From: Psilocybe azurescens
Taxonomy: Eukaryota > Basidiomycota > Agaricomycetes > Agaricales > Agrocybaceae
Length of the DNA: 64,000 nt
Direction: 5' to 3'
Assembly: GCA_023853785.1 (NCBI GenBank)
Contig: JAJIRX010000667.1
Location: 62,001 to 126,000 of the forward strand
Each line of letters opens with the position of its first letter. Within the stretch, counting starts at the first letter, position 1. This document shows positions 48,588 through 59,975 of the stretch, in pieces. Position numbers and translations under genes: made by a program. A model generated the notes under the pieces. That model had not been told where the DNA came from and ran no database searches. It saw only the letters and a program-made list of their open reading frames with translations.

Positions 48588-50207
48588 TCAAGCCTTGTCC
48601 CAGAAGCGTCCGTCAAGTGCACATTCCCTCGCCATTTCAAGCTAAGCTGACCGTTAGCACAGTGGAAATGTGGTTAAAGACTTGTCTACTAACCTGTTCA
48701 TCCGTGTGGCATACCAAAACACGTTTTGGTCGATTGTTGGATTCTTCTCTGTCAACAGAAATATCCAAAACAGTTGCACCGGCTTTCGCTGCGTTCTCAT
48801 TCTTACTACTTTCCACCCGTCGGTATCCCAAACATTGCAATTTTTCTCCAATCATACTACGCAGCTGAACACTTTTTTCGCCAATGCCGCCAGCACAGAC
48901 GATTGCATCTACTTCTCCGCCCAGTTTCAAGTGATAGGAGCCAACAAAATGCAGAATCCGATCCAAGAAGATATCATAGGCAAGTCGATGGGGATTCCGA
49001 AGGGCAATTTCTGAGTCATGGTTTTCCAATTCTGCCTTAGAGGTGATAACACCAAAGTCTGTGGTTCCTGTTACGGCCTTCCACCCTGATTTACGATTCA
49101 GAATGTCTTCTGCCTGAGCAACAATGGTGTTATGAGGAGCAGACGATAATACAGCTACGTGGAAAGCGCACCGTTGTGACTCCTACATGTGTGGCCATGC
49201 TCGGGTCATGTGTTATTCTTCCGGCCTTGTTTGTATAGTGGAATATAAGACTTGGGTCAACCGATCCCGAACGAGTAGCACCTGGAAGACCGTTCAGTGG
49301 GGTCAGGCCCATAGACGTGTCCAGGGATTCCCCATTTTTAATGACGCAGGCCGACGCCCCAGAACCAAGATGTAAAAGGATGAGGTTGAGAGACTTTGAT
49401 GGCTGTAGGAGGAAGCGTATGTCAACTTCGATCGTAAAAGCAAAGGCATCATGACAAACTTTGAGAAGATATTGCGAGACAGCACGCAGTATGAAGGCAT
49501 CTACAAACACCTGTTAATGCACCTCAGACTTGGACACAAGAGCTACTCACAACTCAGACCATGGAAGCCATATTTCTTGAGGCCACGCTTCTTGGCAAGC
49601 TCTGGATCGATTGCATAACTTGAAATATGTATGGGTATAGAGCGGTGGAATGTAGTGTCAAAGTACGCTATGGACTTTGCATCTGGAAGGACGTCAATAC
49701 ACGCTTTGATAACGGAAAGTGCAGCGCCGTTGTGTCTAGAAAGTGGTTATGAATAGAATCCTAAGGATAAAATAGAGATGCTCACAGAGGGGCTAGGTCT
49801 GAGAGTTTCTCAATATGGTCATAAGACTCTTGTGTTATTTGAACAGGTTCATTATAGTCGCCTCCGTGGACCACGCGATGGCAAATATAGATGACGCGCT
49901 TTCCATCTATAGACGCCTTGGTCCGAAGAGCCTCCAGAAAGTGAGCAAATGCTGAAGCATGGTCTATTATTGAATTGTCGGGCTCATCCTTGCAGCTTTG
50001 TACCCCGGAGTCAGTGGGGTGGAAGGAGAATTTTGCTGGAGGTGCAGAAATTGACGATATCGAAGAGCTCAAGATCAAAGTAACAGGCTCTGCAAAATTG
50101 TGGTCTCGACCCTGTTCTTGATGAGAAGAGACAGCATAGAGTGATATCTTGAGAGAAGATGAGCCAGCATTGACAGAAAGAACAAGATTATTGCCTGAAG
50201 ATGACAT
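48588..50207 (-). CDS. ACK1: Acetate kinase
   Basis: Reverse-strand exons encode ~420 residues of the acetokinase family: [88 protein letters not shown] and, in a last exon, [17 protein letters not shown]. It interconverts acetyl-phosphate plus ADP with acetate plus ATP. In fungi this enzyme is known chiefly with phosphoketolase, whose gene is its divergent neighbour 340 bp away, which strongly supports a joint pathway. It has no targeting signal, so it should be cytosolic. Confidence 0.95.
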
Positions 50208-50547
50208 TGTGAGTTGCAAACCACCTACTGTTCGAGTGCCGAGAGAATATATAACTGACTGATAAGTCAGTGGCGGGCAGTCCAGAACACGGTCTCCACA
50301 CGAGCATCATCATTATCGCAGCAGGCTTTTTTGTACTGAATGACGAGTCTGGAATGATCTTGTTCGCCAATTGGGTCGGTCATGGAGGTTGGATCCAGGT
50401 TTAATTTCTATCTTGGGCAACAGTCTGGAGCAAATCCACATTCGCGTCCAAAAATAACTTTCTTCTGGTCAACCTTCATCGCGACTATACTCCACCTATA
50501 TAAGCTCTGCATGTCAGTCGAAATGTCCTCAACAAATCCACAAAAAC
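50208..50547. promoter_or_regulatory. Shared divergent promoter of acetate kinase and phosphoketolase
   Basis: 340 bp separate the two start codons. A TATAT stretch lies near 50249 on the acetate kinase side and a TATATAA near 50500 on the phosphoketolase side. Common control is inferred from the layout; no specific regulator site is recognised. Confidence 0.6.
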
Positions 50548-53480
50548 ATGCCTGCTCAACAAATATCACAACCAAACCCTCCTCCTGATCCTTCTCTCCT
50601 CCCAGATTCTATTCTTGACTATGCAGTCGAACTCGACACCAAGGACTACCTTTCATCTGAAGAGCTCGATGGCATTCGAAAATTCCGTAGAGCTGCAGAC
50701 TACATTGCTGCAGGTCAGCCTTCCTACCTTCTCTTGATCCCATATTCTCTGTGTTCATTGACTTCATTAGCCATGATTTTCTTAAACGATTCCAGCAGTG
50801 TCCTTCTCGAGAATGATCTTACTCATGACAATATCAAACCTCGTCTCTTGGGACATTGGGGCACTTGTCCTGGTCTCGTCATGGTATATGCACATCTCAA
50901 TCGGATAATTCGCAAAACTGGTCTCGAGGCTCTCTATGTTGTTGGTCCAGGTCCGCACTCCAACATCAACTTGCGGTATATGTAGCTCATTCTGTTATTC
51001 GGTGTAGGACATGGCGCGCCCGCTATTCTTTCTTGTCTTTGGCTAGAAGACTCTCTCAGTACTTTCCTTCCCGAATACCCTCGTAACCTCACTGGACTAC
51101 ATAAGTTGATCTCCAGCTTCAGTGTTCCTGGGGGATTCCCTAGGTAGGCTTTCCTCCAAGTACAACACATGCCTCACCATTTGACATCCTGGATACAGTC
51201 ATATAAATGCACAAACACCAGGTGCCATTCACGAAGGCGGCGAACTAGGCTATGCTCTCAGTGTCTCCTTTGGTGCAGTCATGGACAACCCTGACCTTGT
51301 TGTTGCCTGCGTCGTTGGAGACGGTGAAGCAGAGACCGGTCCCACAGCAGCCGCTTGGCACGCGTACAAGTACATTGACCCAGCTGAATCTGGTGCTGTA
51401 CTCCCCATCCTACATGCAAATGGCTTCAAGATTTCCGAAAGGACTATCTTTGGTGTCATGGACGATAAGGAAATCACAGCTCTCTTCACGCAAGTGTCAT
51501 CTGCATGATAATATTATGGGTTCAACCTTTTAATGCCTCTATTTTTATTTCCAGCGGGTATGGATATCAAGTTCGCATTATTTCTGATCTTCCGAACTTG
51601 GATAACGATATCGCCGCCTCGATGGAGTGGGCTCTGACTGAAATCAAGAAAATTCAGACTGCCGCCCGGACTGGAAACCCAGTCGTAAAACCTCGCTGGC
51701 CAATGCTCGTTCTGCGAACCCCAAAGGGTCTTTCCGGACCAAAAACTATTCATGGCGAAATAGTCGAAGGCTCTTTCCACTCTCATCAGGTCCCTCTTCC
51801 TCTCACTAAAACATCCGGCGAAGAGCTTGCCGCTCTCCAAGAATGGTTGGCGTCATATAAACCTCAAGAGCTCTTCACCAAGGAAGGTGTACCTATTGAC
51901 GCGGTACTCAGCGTCATCCCTGACGTCAATACCAAGAAACTCGGCCAGAAAAAGAAAGCTATGCCGCTTACACACCGTTGCTGACACCCGAGTGGACGGA
52001 GCACTGCGCCGAGAAAGGTACTCAAGAAAGTTGCATGAAAGTAATAGGTCACTTCTTGAAAGAGGTCATTAACGAGTACGCCCACAATTTTTTACTTATA
52101 CGTTGAGACAATGACTCATACATTGATTTAGAAATCCCAAGACTTTCCGTATCTTCTCTCCTGATGAGTTGGTCTCCAACAAACTCGACGCTGTTTTCGA
52201 TGTCACTGGTCGTAATTTTCAGTGGGATGTTGCCTCTCGAGGTCAAGGTGGACGCGTGGTCGAAATACTGTCCGAACACACCTGCCAAGGCATGCTTCAG
52301 GGCTACACCCTGACAGGAAGGACAGGTCTTTTCCCCAGCTACGAAGCTTTCCTCGGTATCATTCACACCATGATGGTGCAATACTCCAAATTCTCGAAAA
52401 TGGCGGCCGAGACTAGCTGGCGTCAACCTTGTGGTTCTCTCAATTACATCGAAACCTCTACCTGGACAAGACAGGAGCACAACGGATTCTCACACCAAAA
52501 TCCTTCATTCATCGGTGCCGTTCTAAATTTAAAACCCACATTTGCGCGAGTATACTTGCCCCCCGATGCGAATTGTTTCCTTTCCACTATCTCACATTGT
52601 CTGAGGGCAAAGAACTACATTAACCTGATGGTTGGCAGCAAACAGCCGACTCCTGTGTGGCTTTCTCCCGAAGAAGCTGACCAGGTACGTCTAATGACCT
52701 ATGTCTGGCTTTCTATTCACCTAAATCCAAGTATCATTAGCATTGTATAGCCGGTGCCTCTGTGTGGAAGTTCGCCAGTGTTGATAATGGTGTAGACCCA
52801 GATGTGTAAGCATTATTTCCACCATTGATCAGACTCTGTCCGCCAACCTTTCCCAGCGTTCTTGTTGGCATTGGTGTAGAGATGACTTTCGAGGTTATCG
52901 CAGCTGCGGCTTTGCTTCGCATACACGCTCCCGAGCTTCGTGTCCGCGTCATCAACGTCACCGACCTCATGATCCTGCTTGACACCGGACTCCATCCTCA
53001 CTCATTGAGCCACGAAGCCTTCAAGTCTCTCTTCACCGAGGATCGCCCTATTCACTTCAACTACCATGGATACCCCATAGAACTCAAAGGGCTGCTTTTC
53101 GGGCGGCCAAACCTACATAGAGTCACCATTGATGGCTACGCCGAGGAAGGAACCACTACATCGCCATTCGACGTGAGTTCAGAGTGTCATTCAAGCATTG
53201 TACTCAACTAACCAAAAGATACGCAGATGATGATCGCTAATCATACTGATCGGTTCAACGTCGCCATTAACGCGATCAGAGGTGGTGCCACGGTCAACAG
53301 TGCAGTAGCGGCCTACGCGCACGAGAAATGTAGCTACCTCAGGCATCTCAAGCAGAAAGAGCGCGACTACATCTTAGCCAATGGCAAAGGTTCGCACAAT
53401 TGTGGTTTTGCATGTCTCCAAACTGACCTTTCCTCATTGCAGATCACGATGGTATCTTCGATACTCCCGTCTTCAACTAG
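50548..53480 (+). CDS. XFP1: Phosphoketolase (xylulose-5-P/fructose-6-P)
   Basis: Many exons encode ~800 residues. Seen: RFRRAADYIAA-like start, LLGHWGTCPGL, VVGPGHGAPAIL, the thiamine-diphosphate motif GDGEAETGPTAAAWH, GEIVEGSFHSHQVPL, FRIFSPDELVSNKLDAVF, EGHTLTGR-like GYTLTGRTGLF, EAFLGIIHTMMVQ and the C-terminus DHDGIFDTPVFN. The enzyme splits xylulose-5-P or fructose-6-P with phosphate into acetyl-phosphate and a shorter sugar phosphate. Acetyl-phosphate then feeds the adjacent acetate kinase. An A-run at 51949-51953 appears one base short: ESYAAYTPLLTPEWTEHC is expected where the literal frame stops. Fungal copies are often thought to descend from bacterial genes, but this one carries many introns. 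Confidence 0.95.
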
Positions 53481-53783
53481 GTTTATCGCTCTTAAGTATG
53501 CGACACCTCTAATTTAAAAACCTGGACATTTGTCTTTTGTACTCAGTTGTAACATATACCGGCTCTTTACAAATTTGACGCAAATCAGAATCAGATCGTA
53601 ATTCTTGATTTCTTTGGTCATTCAGTATACAGCATGATTTTCGATCATAAAGCCGCATTCAAGGGGAACCTACTCCTATTCAACCCTTGGACTAATCTGA
53701 TACAACATCTACGCATCCCTCTCAAGTCCCGTTAAAGTATTACATAGCTAGATCTAGAAAACATCGATAACATTAAATAAAGA

Positions 53784-56710
53784 TTAAGGTAGCCTGTTGG
53801 TACGATTGGCTAAAGGAAAACTGGACAACGTCTCGTGGACAAATTCTTTTATAGCTGGCAAAGCTCTGGCTATGAGCTTTATTTGCCGTGGTTCATCTGT
53901 TTTCGGTCATTAGACAGGAGCATTGTATGATGAAATGAGACGTATTACCGATAGGAAGCATGACACCATGGCGTCGGATATCTTTGGGTTTTATTGAGGG
54001 CCCTAATACGGGATGGCTCTGGGGTACGATTACTAGGGAGGACTTTCTTTACGTCAGATAAAGACGTCCTTGAGCGGAACATTGAATGATGCCTTACCTT
54101 TTGATACCAAGTGCGCGCGTCATCCACGTCTGCAGGGACCGAAGGCATCCTTTGCGGTCCAAGTACTTGGATGATCGCCTTGACAGATTTTGTAACAGAG
54201 GTGGCTTAAATATAATAGTTAGTTTCTAACAACTTAGGGGTCGCAAAATAAAGCATAGCTCACTTCTGCGGCTGACTAGGTCCACCAATGGCTTACAGCC
54301 AGGTCCATGTCCAATCAAAATTACTCTTTGTGCGCTGGAAAGTCTGACATACAGCCAAATATGTGAGAAAAAGAACAGAAAGTCTGGATAGTAACTCACT
54401 GGACATAATTGTCCCACAAGTACATCAGCACATCTCTTCCAACTTCTTCCATGGTTTTGTGTCGCTACAAGTCGTTAGCATAAGGCCAGTGCACACCAAA
54501 AAGGAAGGACCCACCAGATTCGTGGCGACAGCCGGTTTGGGGTATAAATTCGCGTCTAGTAACGAATATCCTTCGCTTTTCACCCATCCCACAAGTTCTT
54601 TAGAGAAGTCAATCTGAAAATTGGAATCAGAATTTGAAAGTTTGAGTATATGTCGATGCCAACGTACAAGATATGAGCGCTCTAGGTGAACGTCACAACT
54701 AGCAGACGAATCGAGTTCGAGACGTAGGTTTCCACTGAAAATTCCTATTAAAGGGTCACGACGATCAGGTAAATTTGAACTTACAATTCATGCACAAAGA
54801 CAACAAGGGTTTTATTCTCGAACATATCTGATCTAGAGTCCTTTTCAGTCAGTGACGGCAGGGTAGAGAAAGACTTCCACATACGTGCACATAATCTGTG
54901 AGGAGAATCGTTCTTCCAATTCTGGGGTCATCATGGGAATCTGCATCATGTCGTGATTGGTATAGAGATAGTGCTGTCGATGAGCTTTGAGAATTTCTGA
55001 TGCGAGTCATGTAAGATGAAGAAAGGCGCGTGGTAGAAGGTGTTAGGGTACTGACCAGGTATCGAGAAGCTTATTGGTTCAACGTCTAAATTTTGGATAT
55101 CGACTCATGTTCAATACTATGATGAAATATAACATACCTGCTTGCGGTTCACAAGCCTTTGGATCAACGCTTTTCCAGTATTTGCTCTGCTCCCGCGCCA
55201 CTAGCCAGACCGTTTCTGTCCCTTCGGCGTTGGCTTTCAAGGGAGGAAGTTCATCAGGTGCTTCCCCAAGGAGGACTTTTGTCACAGCTAGTGCCGATTG
55301 AGATATCGAGTCTAGATTGTATCCTCCCTATTGAGATCGTCAAGTTAACTTCGGTCAATGTATGATGACTGTATTTAACCTCAAGAGCAACGACCAGACG
55401 CCCACCGGCCAATCCAGCAAGCATATGCGTCATGTGTGCATATCCAGCAGGAGAAACGAGGCACTCCCCAAGTTCATCGCCAGCTGCCGCATCAAACCCT
55501 GCTGATACTAAAAAATCGCGTTAGAAAACATTAACTGTAAGGTATCATATTAAATGACAGGTTTGACTCACTGATGACTAGTTCAGGAGCGAATTCTGTG
55601 GCTATTGGCAAAATCACCTTTTGAAATGCGTATATATATTCGGCATCTCCCATTCCTTTTTCCGGCCAAGGTATATTCACGGAACTGTGGTGCTACTGTT
55701 TAGAATCTCCAACTTGATGAAAAGAGGATGACTTACAATCCAGTACCCGGCCCTTCTCCACACGACGTCAGTGATCCAAATGGACCGCACGGGTAGAAAG
55801 TCCCTTGTTCGTATCGATGAAGAGAAATGTAGAGAACGGATGGATCCTCGTTGAATGCTCGTTGAGTCCCATTGCCTAGAATAAAGTGTAAGGGCAAAGG
55901 CTGTATCCTGTTACTCTCTTGTTACTCGCCATGATGGACATCCCTTGCAAACGATCAGATTATGGTACAGATAAAAGTAACAAGATTGACATACCAATCG
56001 AGAATCAAAATCCTTTTCAACGCAGTGCGCTGCTGAACGACCCTGGCTGCAACGGCGACATTGTTGAAGAAGCAAAAGCCCATATGTTCATCTGGTTCAG
56101 CATGATGTCCCGGAGGACGAACAATAGCAAAGGTTTTCTTTAACTCGTCACGCGCCACAGCAAGGCAAGCTTCAATAACACCACCACAACTCAGAAGCGC
56201 GGACCTAGTGGTAGCAGACATCACGTAAAGAGACATTTGGTCGTAGTATTCTTCAGAGTCTGCTCGCTGCTGATCCGTCAAATCTAACATAAATTATAAC
56301 ACACATTAGTCAGTATAATAATGGGAAGAAGATACATTGGCACCCACACTGAATAGCTATGACTTTGTTCCAATGATCTTCGCTATGCACAAGGAGCGCC
56401 TCGCCTTTAACAACTTCGCGAATGGGCATCCATTTCATCCTCTTGTGAAGTTGCTCATTGACGAGGGTTGCCCATATTTGCTGAATGCGAAGTGGTTGCT
56501 CAGGATGACCATGAGGGGAGAAATGGTTCATCATTTCTGAGGAGTATATATATCCCACTTTGAGATTTGAAGGTTGTAAAGGGACTGAAGACGCGCGTGG
56601 TCGACGCGACTGGGAAAGGTCAATCACGCCGTTTGCATGCGACGTGGATGGGGAGCCTCTGAATCAACGTCCATTGAGCCAGAGCCTGAGGCGATAGGAT
56701 CTGAAGCCAT
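53784..56710 (-). CDS. HDA1: Hda1-type histone deacetylase with Arb2-like C-terminal domain
   Basis: Reverse-strand exons encode ~700 residues. After [18 protein letters not shown] comes [15 protein letters not shown], then the class II deacetylase domain: [40 protein letters not shown] with the catalytic His pair, [31 protein letters not shown] and [12 protein letters not shown] second domain contains [48 protein letters not shown] and [10 protein letters not shown], like the Arb2 domain of Hda1/Clr3. The enzyme removes acetyl groups from histones in transcriptional silencing. One base appears missing at 56656-56657 ([16 protein letters not shown] expected). It is convergent with phosphoketolase, 300 bp apart. 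Confidence 0.92.
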
Positions 56711-57325
56711 TATGATGAATGAAGGAGTTTAAAAGTAACCCGACCGTGAACGACGGTACAGAGATTATGTTTTGGCGTAACCTAAGTAAAGCACCATGGG
56801 CCTTAATTAAGCCTCCGTTCGTAATAGTGCCAAATAGTTAAACCGGACCTATCATGACTGCTTTTGGAACAGCGCGACTTGGCGCTAAAACCTATCGTGA
56901 TTCGTGGCTGTCTAACCAGCTTGGGATTCTTTTCCAAACCACTTGCAACACTACATCCAATGCTGACAATATAATTTATAAAATCATGACTATCGATCAG
57001 ATCGCATAATCATCAACATCTCGGGGAACAATACTGCGCTTAAGTCGGTGTAAATACGATCCAGTCATTCAATTCTACTTTCCTCTACTTGCCCGAGTCT
57101 ACGCATTCGTTGAAAAGTGATGCAGACCAAATGAAGACAACAAGTTAGGAAGAAGAAAATGAAATAGATTACTAACAGACGTAAGAAGCCTGCTCATCAG
57201 ATACTGCAATTGATCCAAGCCTCTCATCATATTCTATGGTGCAACTTGCAAAAGAAAAAAAGTCGTATGTTATTCAAGTATATATTAAGTACCATGCATT
57301 GAAACATCCCTCTGCGACCTGTGCA

Positions 57326-58948
57326 ATGTCCCAACTCAATCCACGAACCACTCATTACGAATTTCTGGGCCCACCTGGAGCACTAGCCATCTCTATCGGC
57401 GTTCCCATTGTCACATATCTTCTCTACTATGGATGTTCGGAGGCAACGGGCGGATGTCCACCACAGCTTAACAGTGTTTCTGCATCTATCATTCAATCAG
57501 TCACAAGTTTGGATTGGTGGAAAGGTCTTTGGGATACAGAAGCCGCCCTCATATATCTTGCATGGTATGCGTTTTGTGTAATCTCGTGGGCCATCCTCCC
57601 AGGAGATCAAATAAGCGGAACGACACTACGAACCGGGGATAAGAAACTGTATAAAATCAACGGTACATCTTTAGCGCCTACTATACGTCTCTTCCTGTCT
57701 AATCTATTCTTTCAGCCTTTTCCACCTTATTACTCGCATTGGGTATAACTTGTGGAATCGTTCTCCAATACGGCCCAGAGTCGTTCACCTTCATCTACCA
57801 CAAATGGGTTGGCTTACTCACAGCGTCATATTTGATACCCGCTGCACAAGCGACATATTGCTACGCTGCCTCATTTCAAAAGGGAAAACTCCTCGCTCTG
57901 GGAGGAAACTCAGGAAACTTCATATATGATGTTGGTTATGCCCAAGTTTCATTATTCAAATCCCATCCATTGACATTGCTTCCTCACCTGCTCAGTGGTA
58001 CATCGGACGCGAGTTAAATCCGTCCATAGGATCTTTTGACATTAAGTATTTCAATGAGCTGAGGCCTGGTATCATTCTCTGGGTTCTCATCAATATCAGC
58101 ATGGCCTGCGAGCAGGCGGTACGCCGGGGAGGCTTTGCCAATGTTACTAATTCGATGTGGCTTGTGCTTGTCTTCGAAGCTTTATACGTTGCCGATAGTG
58201 TTTATTATGAGGTAGGTGATTCAATGACATCTAGTCAAGGTTTAACTGACTTTGTATATTCAGCCGGCTATCCTCACCACAATGGACATCACAACCGACG
58301 GTTTTGGATTCATGCTCGCTCTGGCAGCGACTTATGTTCCATTTGCATACTCTGTTCAAGCGCGATATCTGGTTTTTCACCCTATTGAGCTTGGCCCATT
58401 TGCTACCGTTGCTATTATCTTGGTGAATCTTCTCGGTTACTATATTTTCAGAGCTTCAAACGGAGAAAAAATGATTTTAGGAACGGCAAGAATCCTAATA
58501 GTAAGTCATATGTCGCCCTTCTTCAACGACGCAATCAACGTCTAACCAGACTCTAGATCTCAGATTTATGACGACTAAAAAGGGCTCAAAGCTTCTCACA
58601 TCAGGCTGGTGGGGTCGTTCGAGACATCCCAATTACATGTAAGTGTTTTTATTTTTTCTTTGACTCTGACATTTTTGGCTGAAACCCAACGCAAGGGGCG
58701 ATTTGATCATGGCTCTTGCTTGGTCACTTCCAACTGGTTTCAATACCCCCATCACCTATTACTACGTTATCTATTTTACTATCCTCCTCATTCACAGAGA
58801 GCGTCGAGATGATGAAGCATGTGCCCTCAAGTATGATCATTCATTGTTCCTTACTCTGAGTCACGCTAACTTATATGTATAGGTATGGTGAAGATTGGGT
58901 GACATACAAAAGCTGGTGCCTTACCGAATAATTCCCTACATTTATTGA
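57326..58948 (+). CDS. ERG24: Delta14-sterol reductase, copy 2
   Basis: A close paralog of the gene at 41-42.7 kb with the same exon plan: [71 protein letters not shown] block, [39 protein letters not shown] and, after base restoration, [10 protein letters not shown]. Two A-runs seem one base short: 58466-58471 ([11 protein letters not shown] expected) and 58908-58911 ([13 protein letters not shown] expected). The literal frame stops at 58930; the restored one at 58948. Since identical homopolymer losses hit essential genes nearby, I consider it functional, though a decaying duplicate cannot be excluded. Confidence 0.9.
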
Positions 58949-59190
58949 TTGTGCATGTCTGATCATAATTATTTGTGAATGATGTTGGCGCCCGAGGTAA
59001 ATATGATGCCGTGGATAGCGGCCCTCATTCGTCGTTCGGGACACAAGTGGTTAAATATTGCTGTTTTCTGCACAGCACAACTGTACTCAATATTTAAATC
59101 GTTCACATCCGATGGATTTAGCAACTCATCCCCGATCTAATTGAGGTGCGCCACATTCTGTTTGAAGGAATATCTATAAATAGAACAACA

Positions 59191-59850
59191 TTAGTTGGGC
59201 CAAGCACCACTTCCATCGACGTTAATGGAAGGCGTGACGGGTGTGTCTAGAACGCCAGCAACAATCGGTCCATTAGAGAGCAAGAGCTCGACGTCGTCGA
59301 TGTCAATCCGACCGTCAAAGTTACGGATGCCAATGAGCTGATTCTCATTGTCATAGATTAATGTAGCTGAAAGCCCGGCGTCGCAGGGCTCACTGAGAGT
59401 CACGCGGAAATGATAAGATCACGATATATCAATTGAACAACTGACTAGGCTACATATGTGTACGGTGCGTAAGGATAGAGAAGTCTCTGTCAAAGGAAAA
59501 GGCCGTAGATGTAGAAGATAAGATAATATGGAAAAGGGGCTGTGGTAAGTCTGGGGCGCCAGGCTTACAGTAGCTTTGGCATAGCTAAAAGACTGGACAG
59601 TGTTACTGAAGTTTCCGTTGAAGTGCTGTTGAAATTTGCGCTGAAGTGCACCTGTATTTCACCTTCGGGCCCTGATATATCACAATTCGAATGAATAGCC
59701 TTTCCAGGTCAGACGAATTTGCTTCGAACTTTACGCTGACGGCTGGAATAGAAGACCTCCAGGTATTGTTCAGATATTATGATTGAGGCAAAATGGTGCA
59801 TCGCTTCTTAATTGAGCATGATTATAGATAAATTCTCCATTCTACGATAT
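59191..59850 (-). CDS. Possible small multi-exon gene of unknown function
   Basis: The clearest part is a 65-residue reverse-strand stretch (TLSEPCDAGLSATLIYDNE, then IGIRNFDGRIDIDDVELLLS) ending SINVDGSGAWPN at 59191. Another protein-like segment lies upstream on the same strand (GPEGEIQVHFSANFNST at about 59630-59680), and MHHFASIII near 59800 could be a start. I could not join these with confidence; this may be a short secreted or degraded gene. No family is recognised. Confidence 0.3.
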
Positions 59851-59975
59851 AACGATCGAATGCGCCACACAAGGGTGGCTGTGCTTTGAGATAATGTCGA
59901 AGTGTCATTGTTCAATGAGCCTGGGAGTTGATATGTACTTGACACACCCCAGTTCATTCTCTGCTTCCTTCCATC

